64,000 nt of DNA. It comes from Tamarix chinensis (Eukaryota > Streptophyta > Magnoliopsida > Caryophyllales > Tamaricaceae). The notes beneath the pieces were generated by a model. That model worked only from the letters and a program-made list of their open reading frames with translations, searched no databases and was not told the DNA's origin. Numbering within the stretch: the first letter of the stretch is position 1; each line of letters opens with the position of its first letter. The stretch covers positions 434,001 to 498,000 of the forward strand of contig CM060173.1 of assembly GCA_030549775.1 (NCBI GenBank), in the 5' to 3' direction. The position numbers and the translations under genes were made by a program. This document shows positions 45,828-58,392 of this stretch, one piece after another.

Positions 45828-47323
45828 CCTTAATAAAATACTAATGCTTAAAGTGAAAGACCTCGAGATAAAGAATGGTGGCTCTTTAGGGGTCATTACC
45901 CTAGAGACATGGTTTAGCCCATAGTTGATTTTGGATTTTTGTTGGTGTACATTAGTGCCCCATCCAGGCCCTATATATTACTCTATTTTGTTCTGAGGAC
46001 TAATAGGGGGTATGCATACTTATAGATTAGTTGTCCTTGTTAGTAGAGTATTATGTTACCTTTGTGTGCCAATATGACCAAGGTACATTTGCATCCTTAG
46101 GTTGATAGTTGATAGGATATTGTACTTAATTGGTGAGCTTGTATGACTAGAGTACCTTAGTGTCTCCAAATTGATTGATATCCCCTTGAGTAAATAAAAA
46201 TGGAAATGATTGATGGATTATTAGGTTGGTTGATAGTAGTCTTTGTGCCTACATATGGTTTAGTAGTAGCCTTTATTCCTACTTGTATTCTGATAGCAGC
46301 CTTTGTGCCTACCTATGGTTCGGTAGTAGCCTTTGTGCCTACCTAATTTTTGGTAGCAACATTTGTGCCTACCTATGGTTTGGTCGCAGCTTTTATGCCT
46401 ACCTGAGTTTTGGTAGCAACATTTGTGCCTACCTGTGGTTTGGTAGTAGTTTTTATGCCTACCTGTGGTTTGGTAGCAGTCTTTGTGCCTACCTACGTTT
46501 GGGTAGCAGACTTCATGCATTTCTGTGATGCTATGGATTATTGTTACACCATGCTTGTGAGTCTACCTATGTTATGAGATTTATTAGTATCGATAATGAG
46601 ATATGTGATATGTTGTTATTGTCTTGATTTTGGGTTAATGGTGTTCACTATACTCCAAATAGCATCTCTTGAATATTTAGTTGGAAAGTTTCAATTTATC
46701 CTAGATGAACGAGTATGAATAGTATATGGCATTGATGGTATGTGGTTATATGAATGATTATCGTATTTCAATTGACGCATGTACATTTTGATGTTTATAC
46801 CATGTATTATTGTGATGCATTGTATGTGTTCCATGCTAAGTTTTCATTTGGTTTAATATAAATTGTTTCTCGGTACTGTTGTACTAAAGGGATCCTTTCA
46901 TGGGTTCCTGCCTATTCAATGGGCAGTGGTGTTTGCAGCTCAACTTCCGAGTTCAATCAAAATCTGATAGATTGGATTGAGAGAATAGGGTTATCCAATG
47001 TCTATTTGGGTATTTAAATTTTGGTTGTATTTGGACATTGTGTCCTCTTATTTATTTTTTCTCATTTCAGTTTTGCAATCACTGAGGTTGCTTTTATATA
47101 GCGCAATACTTATCTGTTGTCTTTTATATTTTGTTCCTTGTAATCGTATTATTAATTGTAAGTGGAGTAATGATTTTTAGCCTTAGCAATTGGTATGAGA
47201 ATGGTAGAGGAAATCAAACTTGTACAAAGTGTGGCGATAACATGCTTGATTTTTTGTTGTTTTAGATTCCCTACTTAACTCTTTAAAATGAAATTTTCTA
47301 GTCCTAAAAACTGAGGCATTACA
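45828..47323 (+). mobile_element. Long LTR, plus strand, 3' part
   Basis: Closely matches 13380-14841 of the complete solo LTR: AAAGTGAAAGACCTCGAGAT, GGTGGCTCTTTAGGGGTC, ACATGGTTTAGCCCA, CCTGCCTATTCAATGGGCAG, and an end CTGAGGCATTACA. It is the continuation of the LTR cut at 36440, with roughly 3 kb of LTR middle missing. Flanking pentamers (CTGTC or TTAAC; ATCAT) do not match, so no target duplication is claimed. Confidence 0.75.
46229..46530 (+). repeat. 30-bp minisatellite, about 10 copies
   Basis: The unit is close to GGTTTGGTAGCAGTCTTTGT plus GCCTACCTAT. Because 30 is a multiple of 3, a forward ORF repeats CAYLWFGSSL and a reverse ORF repeats GRHKxCYQTT. I treat both as by-products. The corresponding place in the solo LTR at 13600-13720 has only two or three related GTACCTTTGTGTCC units. 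Confidence 0.85.
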
Positions 47324-47553
47324 ATCATCCTTAATTAGAACCCCATATCCAAAGAAGATTAGGGTTGATTGATACACCATCAATCAATTACAAGTCCAAA
47401 CCCTAAGAAGAGGATTCCATAACTAGACGGGGTTTCAATCAAATAGATAAGAGATTACGATGACTCGAAGTTGAAGATAGGTGGCCCAAGCCTAACATCA
47501 ATAGAGACTCATTCAAAAATATTTTTTATTAACTAATTTTTACCTAGGTTAAT
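47324..47553. other. Short spacer between two LTRs
   Basis: No gene or repeat recognised. It ends in TTAAT, the left target copy of the next solo LTR. Confidence 0.5.
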
Positions 47554-50500
47554 TGTAACACCCCCAAATTTACTACTTTAAAATTTTATTTTGCTAGAAG
47601 CAATTATACAAAATATATTATGCTACATCCAACATGGTGATGGGTATGACCAATACCTAACCCATGTTGGATGTAAGGCCAAAAACAACTTGGACCTTAA
47701 GATTAAGTATGGTCAACACGTAATCCAAAGTTGAGGCAAAACCAATAATAAATGAAACAAGGTAGAAGGGAGAACATATTTTAATACAATATAAAAACTT
47801 TTACTACGCTTGGGAACAACCAAAATAACACAAAACTACAACAAAAGGAGACACCAAATTAACCCTTAACACTATGACCTAGCCCAAGTTGCAACCAAAA
47901 CTTACAACCACTTGAAAGTAATAGTATCAACACCAACTTTCTCACATTGAGAAAATCACAACACCTCCTAAAAGATAGTATGTTCACATTATACATAACC
48001 ATAAAATAATGAGAATCACACCCAAAGCATATAATCACATGAGATATTCAATGATTAATGATGAACATGATCCCACACTCAACATATAATGAAATTCAAA
48101 CATAAAGTGGCAATCCTCTAATCATGAAAATTTCTAAATTTAAACTGGTGTTTATTATTTACACCAAATAATTCAATGTAGTGTTTATTGATAATACCAA
48201 TCACTAAACAGTATAGACTCAACCCTAATATGATTATTCAAGAAGTACCACTAGGGTTTTCTAATCTAATTCAAATAAAATGAATTAAAATTTTGAGTGG
48301 AATACAATCCCAAAATCTAAGGCAATGATCACCAAGGAAGTGTTGCCAAAACCAAACCACTTAATTCTAGGGTAAAGTTTGTCAAGGAAGCCATAAGAAA
48401 TAACAATCGCAGATACTAAAATCTTAGCACTCGAGTCCTTAAATATATATACCCTGCATAGGGTGTATAGAATGCCTATAGAGAAGAAGTGGTCCCTTTA
48501 CTCTGAAGGTCCAATTATACACTTGGGAGCCTAAGTTTGAGGCATAGGATTCATGTTCAAACTCAAGTTATCTTTCACTTTAAGTAATTAGTATTTTAAT
48601 TAAAACTAACTCATTAACAATAAGGGACACAAGATATGCCCAACAATTAAACAACCAAATTGTTCAATCAAGCCAAAAGGATCACAACAGTCGTGACAAT
48701 CATCTAATATCAAATCAATCCAAAGGATTCCAAGGGCCACATCAACTTAAAGCCATTTAGGCCTAGGGATAGGTATAATACCATAGTGTGAACAAATATC
48801 CAATTCAAATCACTTTAATATCTTTTTAATCAATAATTCCAATCTATTCAAAGTCAATCCGAAGGTCAAATATCAAAGTAAAATTCAAGGTCAAATCTAA
48901 ATTAGACTAAAAGTAAAATAAAGGTAAACTAAAGTTAATCTAGTCCAATTATTTTCACTTAAACACATTCTAGTCATGAATGATCAAAATACCCTTAAAA
49001 TCCTAATCACCAAAATATTATCAAATTTAATACCAACTCTATCACTATTAACAATTTGTCACGAAAAGGCAAAAGATAACAAATCATAACACTTTAGCAT
49101 TAAGATAAAGTCTAGGATATAGAGATTACTATTTTAACATTTCGCATGAATTAAGCATTTTAAAGCGCATATAATTCTAAACATACATTACCTAACATAT
49201 CATTTACTTCATGCTTACATACACTATAATATCATGGCATATATTCAGCCCTCATGAAGAAATTAAGGTATAACATAAGTAAAACAACAATTATACCCTT
49301 AGAGTATGCAATTATAAAATCATACAAATCTAACCCTAATCATGCTCAATTACTTACATTTTATATATCAAAATTTAATTAAAACGTTTAAGGAATACAA
49401 TGGCATGCATGCCATATCATGAAAATGGCTGGATGGGACACAAATGTCCTAGCCAAACCCTAACCCTAATTAGAGTCATAATAATAACACAACTCTACCA
49501 ATTATCACATGTATAAAAATCACACATTTAAAAGCATACAAATACACACATGATAAATAAATATAAACATGCTATCATATAATCTATTAGAGCTCATGAA
49601 TTGCACATAAAACATATCATATCCTATGCTATTCAATTTTTCTAACACGAAATTCATAAAACTTGTGATAAACAAATCCTAGCATGATTCCAACCCTAGT
49701 AAAATCCTATCATGCTTACACCCAAAATTATACCATTTAAGGAGTGCTTGGATCTATCTAGATCTAAATTTTAGGAAAACACATAAAAATTATATTTCCC
49801 AACGCCACCTTAAGAAATATTTGGATTGCCTTCATTAATACAAGAGCAATAAAATGAGAAACACAAGCAACATCATAAAATTGAAATATATATGAAATTT
49901 CAAAGGAAAAAAAATAGATTACCCTTTGAAAATTAAGAGGAAGGAATAAAAATTTAAGCATAAAATAAACCAAGAACCAACAACATTTCCTCTAAATCTT
50001 AACTTCTTACACTTAGATCAAGTATTTGGGAACTAATCTAAGAAGAATTAGGTAAGGGAAGAGAAAAATAAAGGCGAGAAATGAAGAAGAGAAAATTTGA
50101 GTTGCATAAAAATGCAGCAGCAATGCAAAAAAAAAAATGCAACATCAAGGGATTTTGAGACTACTAAACAAGGCTTAAAAACGTATAGTAAATGAAGAGA
50201 AAATGGTGGAGAATATAGATAAAGTTGCATGAAACAAAAGAAAAAAAGTAAAATGTGCCAAGAACTAGTCATATAAGCCAAGAAAAATGAAAAAAAAAAA
50301 ACAAGCGTATAGTGACAATAAATGTGGGGATGATTGCGATAGGGAAAAAACGAGGGAAAAAGAAGGCCGATGCGATGTGATTTTGGGGAGAAAAAAGGTT
50401 GAAATTTAAAGAGTGCAATGTAAGGGTTAAAATGAAACAAAAATCATAGCAAGATGATGAGTAGAGGGAGAAATATGACAAATATGTAATATATACAATT

Positions 50501-51430
50501 TTGGTGAAAATGGAGTTAAATGACATAAATTAGATGTAGAGGAGTGTGGATGGTGGGTTAATCCTAACACTTACATGAAAGATAGGATGATAGGTGTGTA
50601 ATAGAAAGATTGATCAAGCTTGAGCATATACGAGTTTATATCATACACACTTAGTTTTGTACTTTTAACCAAACTTTTGGTTGAATGAAAGCAACGAAGC
50701 TCACAAATCAGATTTCGTTTAATTATAAGGATTGTTGAGATTCAATGGATAGTTATCAGGTTGGTTATAATAAATTTTAGGTAATTAAGTTTAAGAAAAT
50801 TCAATAATGAGAATTTATTGGAAAAAATTAGCAAATGGATCCCAAAAATCCAAAAAAAAATTATGGATTTATGTGAAATAATTTTAAAAATGTAAATAAA
50901 AAAATGGTATCAAAGTTGATTTGATGCTAGATGGATGAAAAATAAGTGAAAACGGATAATCTAGGAAAAAATGTGTTTTCACGAAACAATCACAAAGTAT
51001 TCAAATTGATACAAATAGATATAGAATAATTTTAGGAAACTAAATATATAAAAATATTTAGTCTCAAAGTTGGTTTGACTTCCAATGGATAAAAAATGAG
51101 AAATAACTAAAATTGGCTAATCTTGTAAGCAGATTTTCCCACGATTTAGCTATTTGAATGAAATGAATGAATTTCAGTTGACAAATGAAATAAATAAGCT
51201 CAAACATATTTTTGGAAAATATAATAAATTAAGAACAAGTTAAAATGAGCAAAAATGATGAAATCAAAAGAATCGTGGAAAAAAATACTTTTTTTTGTAA
51301 AATCATAAAATAAATGACCAAAAGTTCAAATTTAATACAAATGATATAGAATCCAATATTATAATTTTTAGAACATAAGTATAAGAATTGTTGCACAAGG
51401 TAATTAGGGTTAATGAAATAGGATATTACA
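47554..51430 (-). mobile_element. Solo LTR, minus strand, 3877 bp
   Basis: Plus-strand ends are TGTAACACCCCCAAATTTAC and AATAGGATATTACA. Flanks TTAAT (47549-47553) and TTAAC (51431-51435) are a 5-bp target duplication with one change. No primer site, polypurine tract or gene lies inside. Family landmarks: TTTGTCACGAAAAGGC (49056), CCTATAGAGAAGAAG, and a purine-rich block (50040-50440). Purine-strand ORFs here are low-complexity artefacts. Confidence 0.85.
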
Positions 51431-51435
51431 TTAAC

Positions 51436-54090
51436 ATACTCCTCATATAGGAGATTATTTACTATAGTAAATTACTAAAATTTAGTAAGTTACTAAATTA
51501 CTAAAGAAGACTCACTATGAAAAGATAAATTTCATATGTTAAAATAATAATAACTTCGTCTTTACCTGATACTACATCATGATATATATTCAAATCGTTT
51601 GTTTGGCTTCTTTGTATGATCATTTAGAAGCTCAATTAATGTTTGTTTAAAAGCTCAGTTGATGCTCATTTAAATGTTTGTTAGGTATTACTTTTACATA
51701 TCACATTATGTAAGTTGTATTTATATATTCATTTACCGCAATTAGTTTCAAACCAAGTAGTTAGTCAAGTATGATCAAGATAGGAGCATAATATTTTCAT
51801 GATAGTCTTATGTTCGATAAAGAGTTTTTACATATAGAAATTTAATTAATAATAAAGCTTACATTAAAACAATTAAAAGCAACTCAACTACTCATGAGCC
51901 AATTTGGCTAGTCTTGTTTACCGCAATTTTGAATCGCCTATTTAATCAATGGCTCAACTCAATTCATTTATTAAATAAACTTAACTTGAAAAAATAATCT
52001 TCTACTCAACTTAACCCATTAACATCCCTACACTTAACAATACTAAAGAGTTGGCGGGACCCTCATTTGAGCATCCAACTAATGACCCAAATTTAATCTT
52101 CACAATTATATTACCAATCATTTGTTCTTTTCTCTCTTCTATTTTAATCAAGTTCATTTAAACTTCACCCTCTATTTTACTTTGATACTAAACTTAATGA
52201 GGTTTATCTTCGAGTTAACTATTATTTTGGTTCCTCTAAAATGTATTTTTTCTATTTTGGTCCCTAAATAATAAATATTCATTTTAGTTCATCAAGATTT
52301 CATTTATTATTCATAGTAGTTCCTCAATTAGGGAAAAAAAATAGAAAGTTGTATTCTAGAGGAACTAATTTAATTATATATTTTTTTTTATTTAGGGATC
52401 AAAAAATATAAAAAAACCTACATTTAAAATGGACCAAAATAATATTTAACTCATTCATCTTTAATCATTATAATTTACTTCATTTAAATTTTTATTTGTT
52501 AAAATTATTACATACCAGTTAATAATTTTGGATAACAAATTTTAATTGAATAAAAATTACAAATTTTTAATTATATATATATATATATATGATTATAACA
52601 AAAAATTAGGATTTGAAGAATTTTTAAAATAACCAAAAATAATTTTTTGAGTAATTCACAGAAATAATAATTAATAAAATGTATAAAACTAACAAAATAT
52701 TTTTCCTACATAAAAGAAAAATACATATTAGTTTACCATTGCATAACTTCAACTGCAACATTAAAAAAAATGAGTTGTGTTAATTGGTATGAGTGGGACC
52801 ACCTACTTCCTCTAATTAAGTATCAATTATCGAAATAGTATTTTTATGTTTATCAAATTTTAAAATTGCCATCGTTATTACAAATTAACTAAAATAGCCC
52901 ACATTAATAATGGTGTTTTTTTTATTCTACTAAAACACTCTTGATCCTAATGATAAAATGCATTTCATTCATAGCCCATTAATCTTTTTTCAAAATAGCA
53001 TACATTTTTTTTACGTGGAATTCACCACAAATATGCCTACCCATCAAGTGTGTTTCCTTAAATGAAAACTTTCACCCAGTACACACCAAGTCAATGGCGT
53101 GTTTTGTTAAATACATATCAGTCGAAAACCCTACCTTTCTCACTTCTGCCTCTTCATCTTTAGTTTTACTCGCCTCCATTTCTCTCGATCTCTTTGCAAC
53201 TCTTTGTCTCTCCACTTCATTTTTTTCCTTTCTTTGTAGCAATTAGATATTTGTTTTGCCTCCATTATATCCTATTTTGTACCAATTTTGGTTGTCTCTC
53301 AATTTACATCTCAAATTTTAGATATGTAAGGTATGTTTATTTTTTAGCTTATTTTCTTAATCATTAAAATATATGTTAGATTATATATAATTATATTTTA
53401 TTAATATTAGGTGGCTGGCATGTATTTTATTGTGAAATCTATCATAATTATTATATAATATATATATTTTCTCAATTTTGTACGTTATATATAACTATGC
53501 TAAATTTTTGCTTGAATTTTGGTTTATATTTTAAGTACTAAAATTATGTTATATTATCTTTAATTATTCTAGGTTATATTTTCTATTTAGAATTATGAAT
53601 AATGTTGGTGCTAAATAAAGTTGAAATTGTATATTTAGTTGCATTTATAAAAATTCAGATATTTTATTGTTGAAGTATGTATGCGTTGGACATGGTCATG
53701 TGAAAACATTGTTGAATAGAACTGATATAAAAAATTTTGATGTAATTTTTTTATTAAAAACAGTGTTTTGAATATGAATAAGAATAGTAAAAATTGTGAT
53801 CAATATTTTGTAATGTATACAACTGGTAGATGCACAAAATATACTAATATATTATTTTATTTTTTCAAGTACAAGATGTATAAAATTTCATTGATTTATA
53901 TTGGAGCGGTAAACAAAAGTATGAATCTCATAAATTTACATTTTAAGAGGCCCCAGACAATGTTACATTTATTTTATTGTCTACTACATTTAGAAAATTC
54001 ATGAATATGGAAATAAAATTATCAAAGATACATACTTATTCAAGATATTTTAGATATATTAGAATGAGATAATGGAGAGATGCATTCTTA
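51436..54090. other. AT-rich interval without a clear gene
   Basis: No complete gene. It holds a MITE (52211-52452), an (AT)n run (52572-52590) and, at 52900-53330, TAATGGTGTTTT and CAATGGCGTGTTTTGTT motifs with a C/T-rich stretch that may be the 5' region of the ORF at 54098. Short ORFs near 53770-54000 show no domain. Confidence 0.4.
52211..52452. mobile_element. MITE with ~60-bp inverted repeats
   Basis: The left end GAGTTAACTATTATTTTGGT and the complement of the right end (GAGTTAAATATTATTTTGGT) match at all but one of 20 positions, and the similarity extends to CCCTAAATAA about 60 bp in. Candidate 9-bp target copies GTTTATCTT and ATTCATCTT match at 7 of 9. The features suggest a Mutator-type MITE. 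Confidence 0.7.
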
Positions 54091-54097
54091 TTCCAAT

Positions 54098-54433
54098 AGA
54101 TAGTGATAAGTCATTGAAAATGACGATAGACTTAATAAAGTTAGAAGGTTTTATGCAAATGTCCATAGATATCAACCATCAAAGGTTCCATCCATGACAT
54201 CCAGTATTTGGTTCTTTCAAGAGTTTTCTCGATGAGTAATAAACATTTTAATGCACAAATCATTCATACAATGTGGGAGATTTAAGTTGTTATCATGATT
54301 ATACACCAAGTCAACATCAATATTCCACTGCACATATTGACGGCAGGATGGACATAAAGGGATTTGGTGAAATGGATGATGATGTTGAAGGAAAAGGAAA
54401 TAAAGATGCACTTATAAATGCACATAGTGTTGT
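54098..54433 (+). pseudogene. Unknown ORF, 5' part, split by a solo LTR
   Basis: The forward frame reads PIDSDKSLKMTIDLIKLEGF, MQMSIDINHQRFHP, several stops (54177-54250), then NVGDLSCYHDYTPSQHQYST, AHIDGRMDIKGFGEMDDDVE, GKGNKDALINAHSV. The first part faintly resembles the N-terminal region of Mutator-like (MuDR) transposases, but I cannot confirm it. The frame runs into the LTR at 54434 and continues at 61454. Confidence 0.4.
54429..54433. repeat. Target site duplication GTTGT (left)
   Basis: Identical to 61449-61453 on the far side of the 7-kb insertion. Confidence 0.85.
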
Positions 54434-54897
54434 TGTAACACTCCCAAATTTAGCACTTAAAATTTTCATTTCTACGGAAGTAATTATACAAAATATTGGG
54501 TGTTGACCAACATAGAGAGGTATAGCCAATACATAACCGATGCCTGTTACAAAGCCAAGATAACCCAAAAACAAATATTAGGTGTGGTCAGTATCTAATG
54601 CAAGGCTAAGACCGAAAACATAAGAAACTAGCAAAAGAAAATCAGAGAGATTTGGATTACAATACAAAGGTTTTACAACACTTGAAATATCAAAAGTGAC
54701 CACAAGATCCAAACATAAAATTATAACAAGAGACACCAAATTTAACCCTAACTCTCTGACTCCAACATAAGCTACCACTAAAACCTATAACAATTTTAAA
54801 GTGATAGTATTGGTACAAATTTTCCGTACTAAGTAAATCATAACCCCTTCAAAGAGTTAGTATGCTCATATTGCACTTAACATAAAATTATAAGAAA

Positions 54898-55163
54898 ATT
54901 TTACTAGAAGTGTACAACGACAAGCAATAACAACATCAAAATAACATAATCCCACAAATTAATCAATTCTATTAATTAAGTCAAATCCCTAGCAAGGACA
55001 CTGGGAAGACATGATCCGAATTGTACAACAATTTTAGTAGAAGCGTACAACGACATGCAATAACAAAATCTAAATAACATAATCCCACAAATTAATCAAT
55101 GCTATTAATTAAGTCAATTCCCTAGCAAGAACACTGGGAATACATGATCCGAATTGTACAACA
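54898..55163. repeat. 133-bp tandem duplication
   Basis: Two copies of about 133 bp that start at TTTTACTAGAAGTGTACAAC and TTTTAGTAGAAGCGTACAAC and differ by about ten substitutions. Confidence 0.85.
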
Positions 55164-57095
55164 ATTATAAGATAAACACATATTCTATCTCGTACACAGC
55201 ATGGTATTTTTTTATGATACAAATGGTCCAACCTCTATCAAGCCAATCTTAATCCAATTATTGTAAATGTATTATGGTGGGTGTCTAATCAAATTATACA
55301 AACCAATAATCAAATCTTGAGCAGAATGCAATCCCATATCCAAGATAATGATCATCAATGAGGTGTTGCCAAATCAAATCACTCAATTTTAAGGCAAATA
55401 TCACCAAGGAAGCCACATGACATATCAGTCGCCCATACTAAACCCCATCATCAAAGTCCTTAAGTATGTGTACCCTCTATAGGGTGTATAGAATACCCAT
55501 AGAGCAAAAGTAGGCCATTTGATCCAAAGGTCCAACTATACACCCCAGGGTCTATTCTAAGGCACAAGATCCCTTTCCAAACTCGAGTCTTTCTCTTTAA
55601 GTGATTTGTGTTTTAATCAATTAAATGGCATTGCCACAAGGATACTAAGGTCCACAACAGTAACAATTTAGATATCAATAAATCAAATCAAAGGACCATA
55701 AGGGTCTCCACAATAAATCAATTAACAAATTTCAAATCCAAATGACCACAAAGGTCAAAACATCTCCAAGCCAACACAACCTAGGGTTAGGCATCATGAC
55801 ATAGCCCAAATCAATTATTCAATTCCATTTAGCTCAATCCCTTTCATCTAATTAGTTCCAATTCATTCCAATGCTAACTCTTAAGTCAAATCATCCAATT
55901 ATTCTCCTTGAGACACATTTTTATCATAATGACCAAAATGGCCTCCAAATTCTAGTCACCACATTGTTACCCAATTTATTATTAGATTTATTTTTATAGG
56001 ATATTTGTCATGAAAAGGCTAAAATATTGTAACACCCTAATTTTTACTACTAAAAAATTTTTATTTTACAGCGGAAGCAAATAAGTAAAATATTGGGGGT
56101 TATCGCCGTAATTGACATAAGTCTGGCTTATTCAACCATCCTTACATCAATCACAAGGCTAAAATAATTAAAGTAACGCAAGGAAATTAGAAACAAAAGA
56201 AACATTTATAATATAATAATGAATTTGGAGCTTAACTCTAAGTCAACAATATAAAATACAAAAGAAGGGACACCATGGATCAAGAGTCCAAAAAGGTATC
56301 TTGTTAAATACATCTACCGGATAATAATTACTCTTCACCCAACACCTAATACAAATGAAGTCGCTCATCCCCACATACGGCATTATAGGCAGCATAATCA
56401 TCTAGCCGATCTTCTAAGACCTGCACATAAGAATTAAGGTCTCCTACTCGTAGAAATGAGCAACACCCATAAATGGAAAGGCATTACGCTACATACTGAG
56501 TAAGGGAATAATACTATCAAAATAAGGATATGATTAGCATATGCTTTCACATCAAATAATAAGTGTATAAACAAATAAATGAAATATCTCGTAGGATAGA
56601 AAATGATCTAGATTTCTTAATTAAGTATAATCCTTTTTCATTCTTTTATATACGTTGAGTGTAGGAACCCCACTATTCTTAAACCGGTGGAACGGTCTAG
56701 AGCATTTTTTCAGGGACAACACACCTAAGCCACTATTATCATCCGGTGGAATAGATCTGAAAACATCACCTTCTTGGGGCAATACAATTCTAAGCTACTA
56801 TTTTCTCCGGTGGAATGGGATATATATATATATATATATAAACAACACCTTGGTTCTAACTCACGTACTCTTCCACTTTAAATCATTAGTATCTTTTCCA
56901 TAGGTTATACTATTATATTTTCATTTCACGATGAGTAGAGGGCCTACTATTCTTAATCTAGTGAAACAGACTGAAAGACCTTCTCGGTGTAAAAAGCTCC
57001 CAAGCCACTATTCTTTCGGGTGAACAGAGATTAAAAACATCACTTTCTCGAGGCAAAACACTCCTGAGCCACTAGTATCCCTAGTAGAATAGGAA

Positions 57096-57114
57096 TACAT
57101 ACATACATACATAT

Positions 57115-57175
<61 letters not shown>

Positions 57176-57184
57176 TATATATAT
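57096..57184. repeat. (TACA)n followed by (AT)n microsatellite
   Basis: About 18 tetranucleotide units with TATA interruptions, ending in AT repeats. It produces a spurious MYVCMYVC ORF on the other strand. Confidence 0.95.
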
Positions 57185-57925
57185 CACATTGGCCCTACTC
57201 ATGTGCTCTTGAACTTTAAGTTATTAGTATCTTATTCAAGGTTAACTCTCAAGCAATGAACACATTAAAGTAGATATACATATAGCATAAGTCCAAGTCC
57301 TTAAGTCCTTTCAAACCCTAATTACAATCCCTTTAGCAATCATTCTCCCATATTGAGTATTTATCCATCTTACAATGAATCACTCTCAAATATCATCATT
57401 ATTATCATACCCGTAATGCACAATCTAATTCCCATGCACATACATTAATAATCATATCCCAATGTATTACTCACAGCAATCTCCAAAAGCCTAATTCCAC
57501 AGATTTGTCACAACACCTCCCATGAAATTTACATGATTACCTATTCCAATAGATAACCTCATAAGGTCAAACATTAACAATGTCTTTAGAATCTGAATAA
57601 CCTCTAGATTTTACACATGGAATAATGATATTATCATTATAAGATATTATGCCCCAAATTATCCATTAATTCATTTAAGGATCCCAAAACATTAATAATA
57701 CTTCAAAGCACTCTTCATGATATCACTATCATATTTTAATCCACCTTACACATAAAACACCAAAGTTGCCTTATTATCCCTTAATGACCAATTCACCTTT
57801 AAGCACAAACAATAACCTTAATTTTATAAAAGTTGATACCTTCCATACATATTATTTTCCAAGTCCACATATTATCATCATACCTCATGAGAATTCTTAT
57901 GTCCACATATTAAAACTTATTTAGC

Positions 57926-58151
57926 CCATGTTTCATACCATAAGATATATTTCCACAAATACAAAATTATTACAACAAAATAATAATGATACCTATCACC
58001 CATTCTTACTTTCTTTCAATAACATAATATCCTTAACCCCATATTTCATACCATAAGATATATTTCCACAAATATGACTTTATCATAACAAAATAATAAT
58101 GTTACCTCTCACCCATTCTTACTTTCTATCAATAACATAATATCCTTACTA
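57926..58151. repeat. 113-bp tandem duplication
   Basis: TTTCATACCATAAGATATAT occurs at 57931 and 58044 and the copies stay alike to CATAATATCCTTA. There are few differences, so it is younger than the LTR. Confidence 0.85.
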
Positions 58152-58292
58152 TCACAATATCATCACAAAATATCATAACCAACATATGTTGAAGCATGTG
58201 TCAATAATATCATGAAACACGCATAGCCATACAAGCAATAACACAAAAACCCTAAGCATCGAATAGTATCCTTACCAACTAGGACACCGAGC

Positions 58293-58299
58293 GTGTGTG

Positions 58300-58389
<90 letters not shown>
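58293..58389. repeat. (GT)n microsatellite, ~97 bp
   Basis: An almost perfect run of about 48 TG units. The minus-strand 188-codon ORF across it is an artefact (polyThr-His). Confidence 0.95.

Positions 58390-58392
<3 letters not shown>

Noticed and set aside
46226..46528. Forward CAYLWFGSS repeat protein
   Set aside because: The 30-bp unit keeps the frame open on both strands; it has no start context or domain and lies within an LTR.
57008..57202. Minus-strand YVCMYVCM ORF
   Set aside because: Direct translation of the (TACA)n microsatellite.
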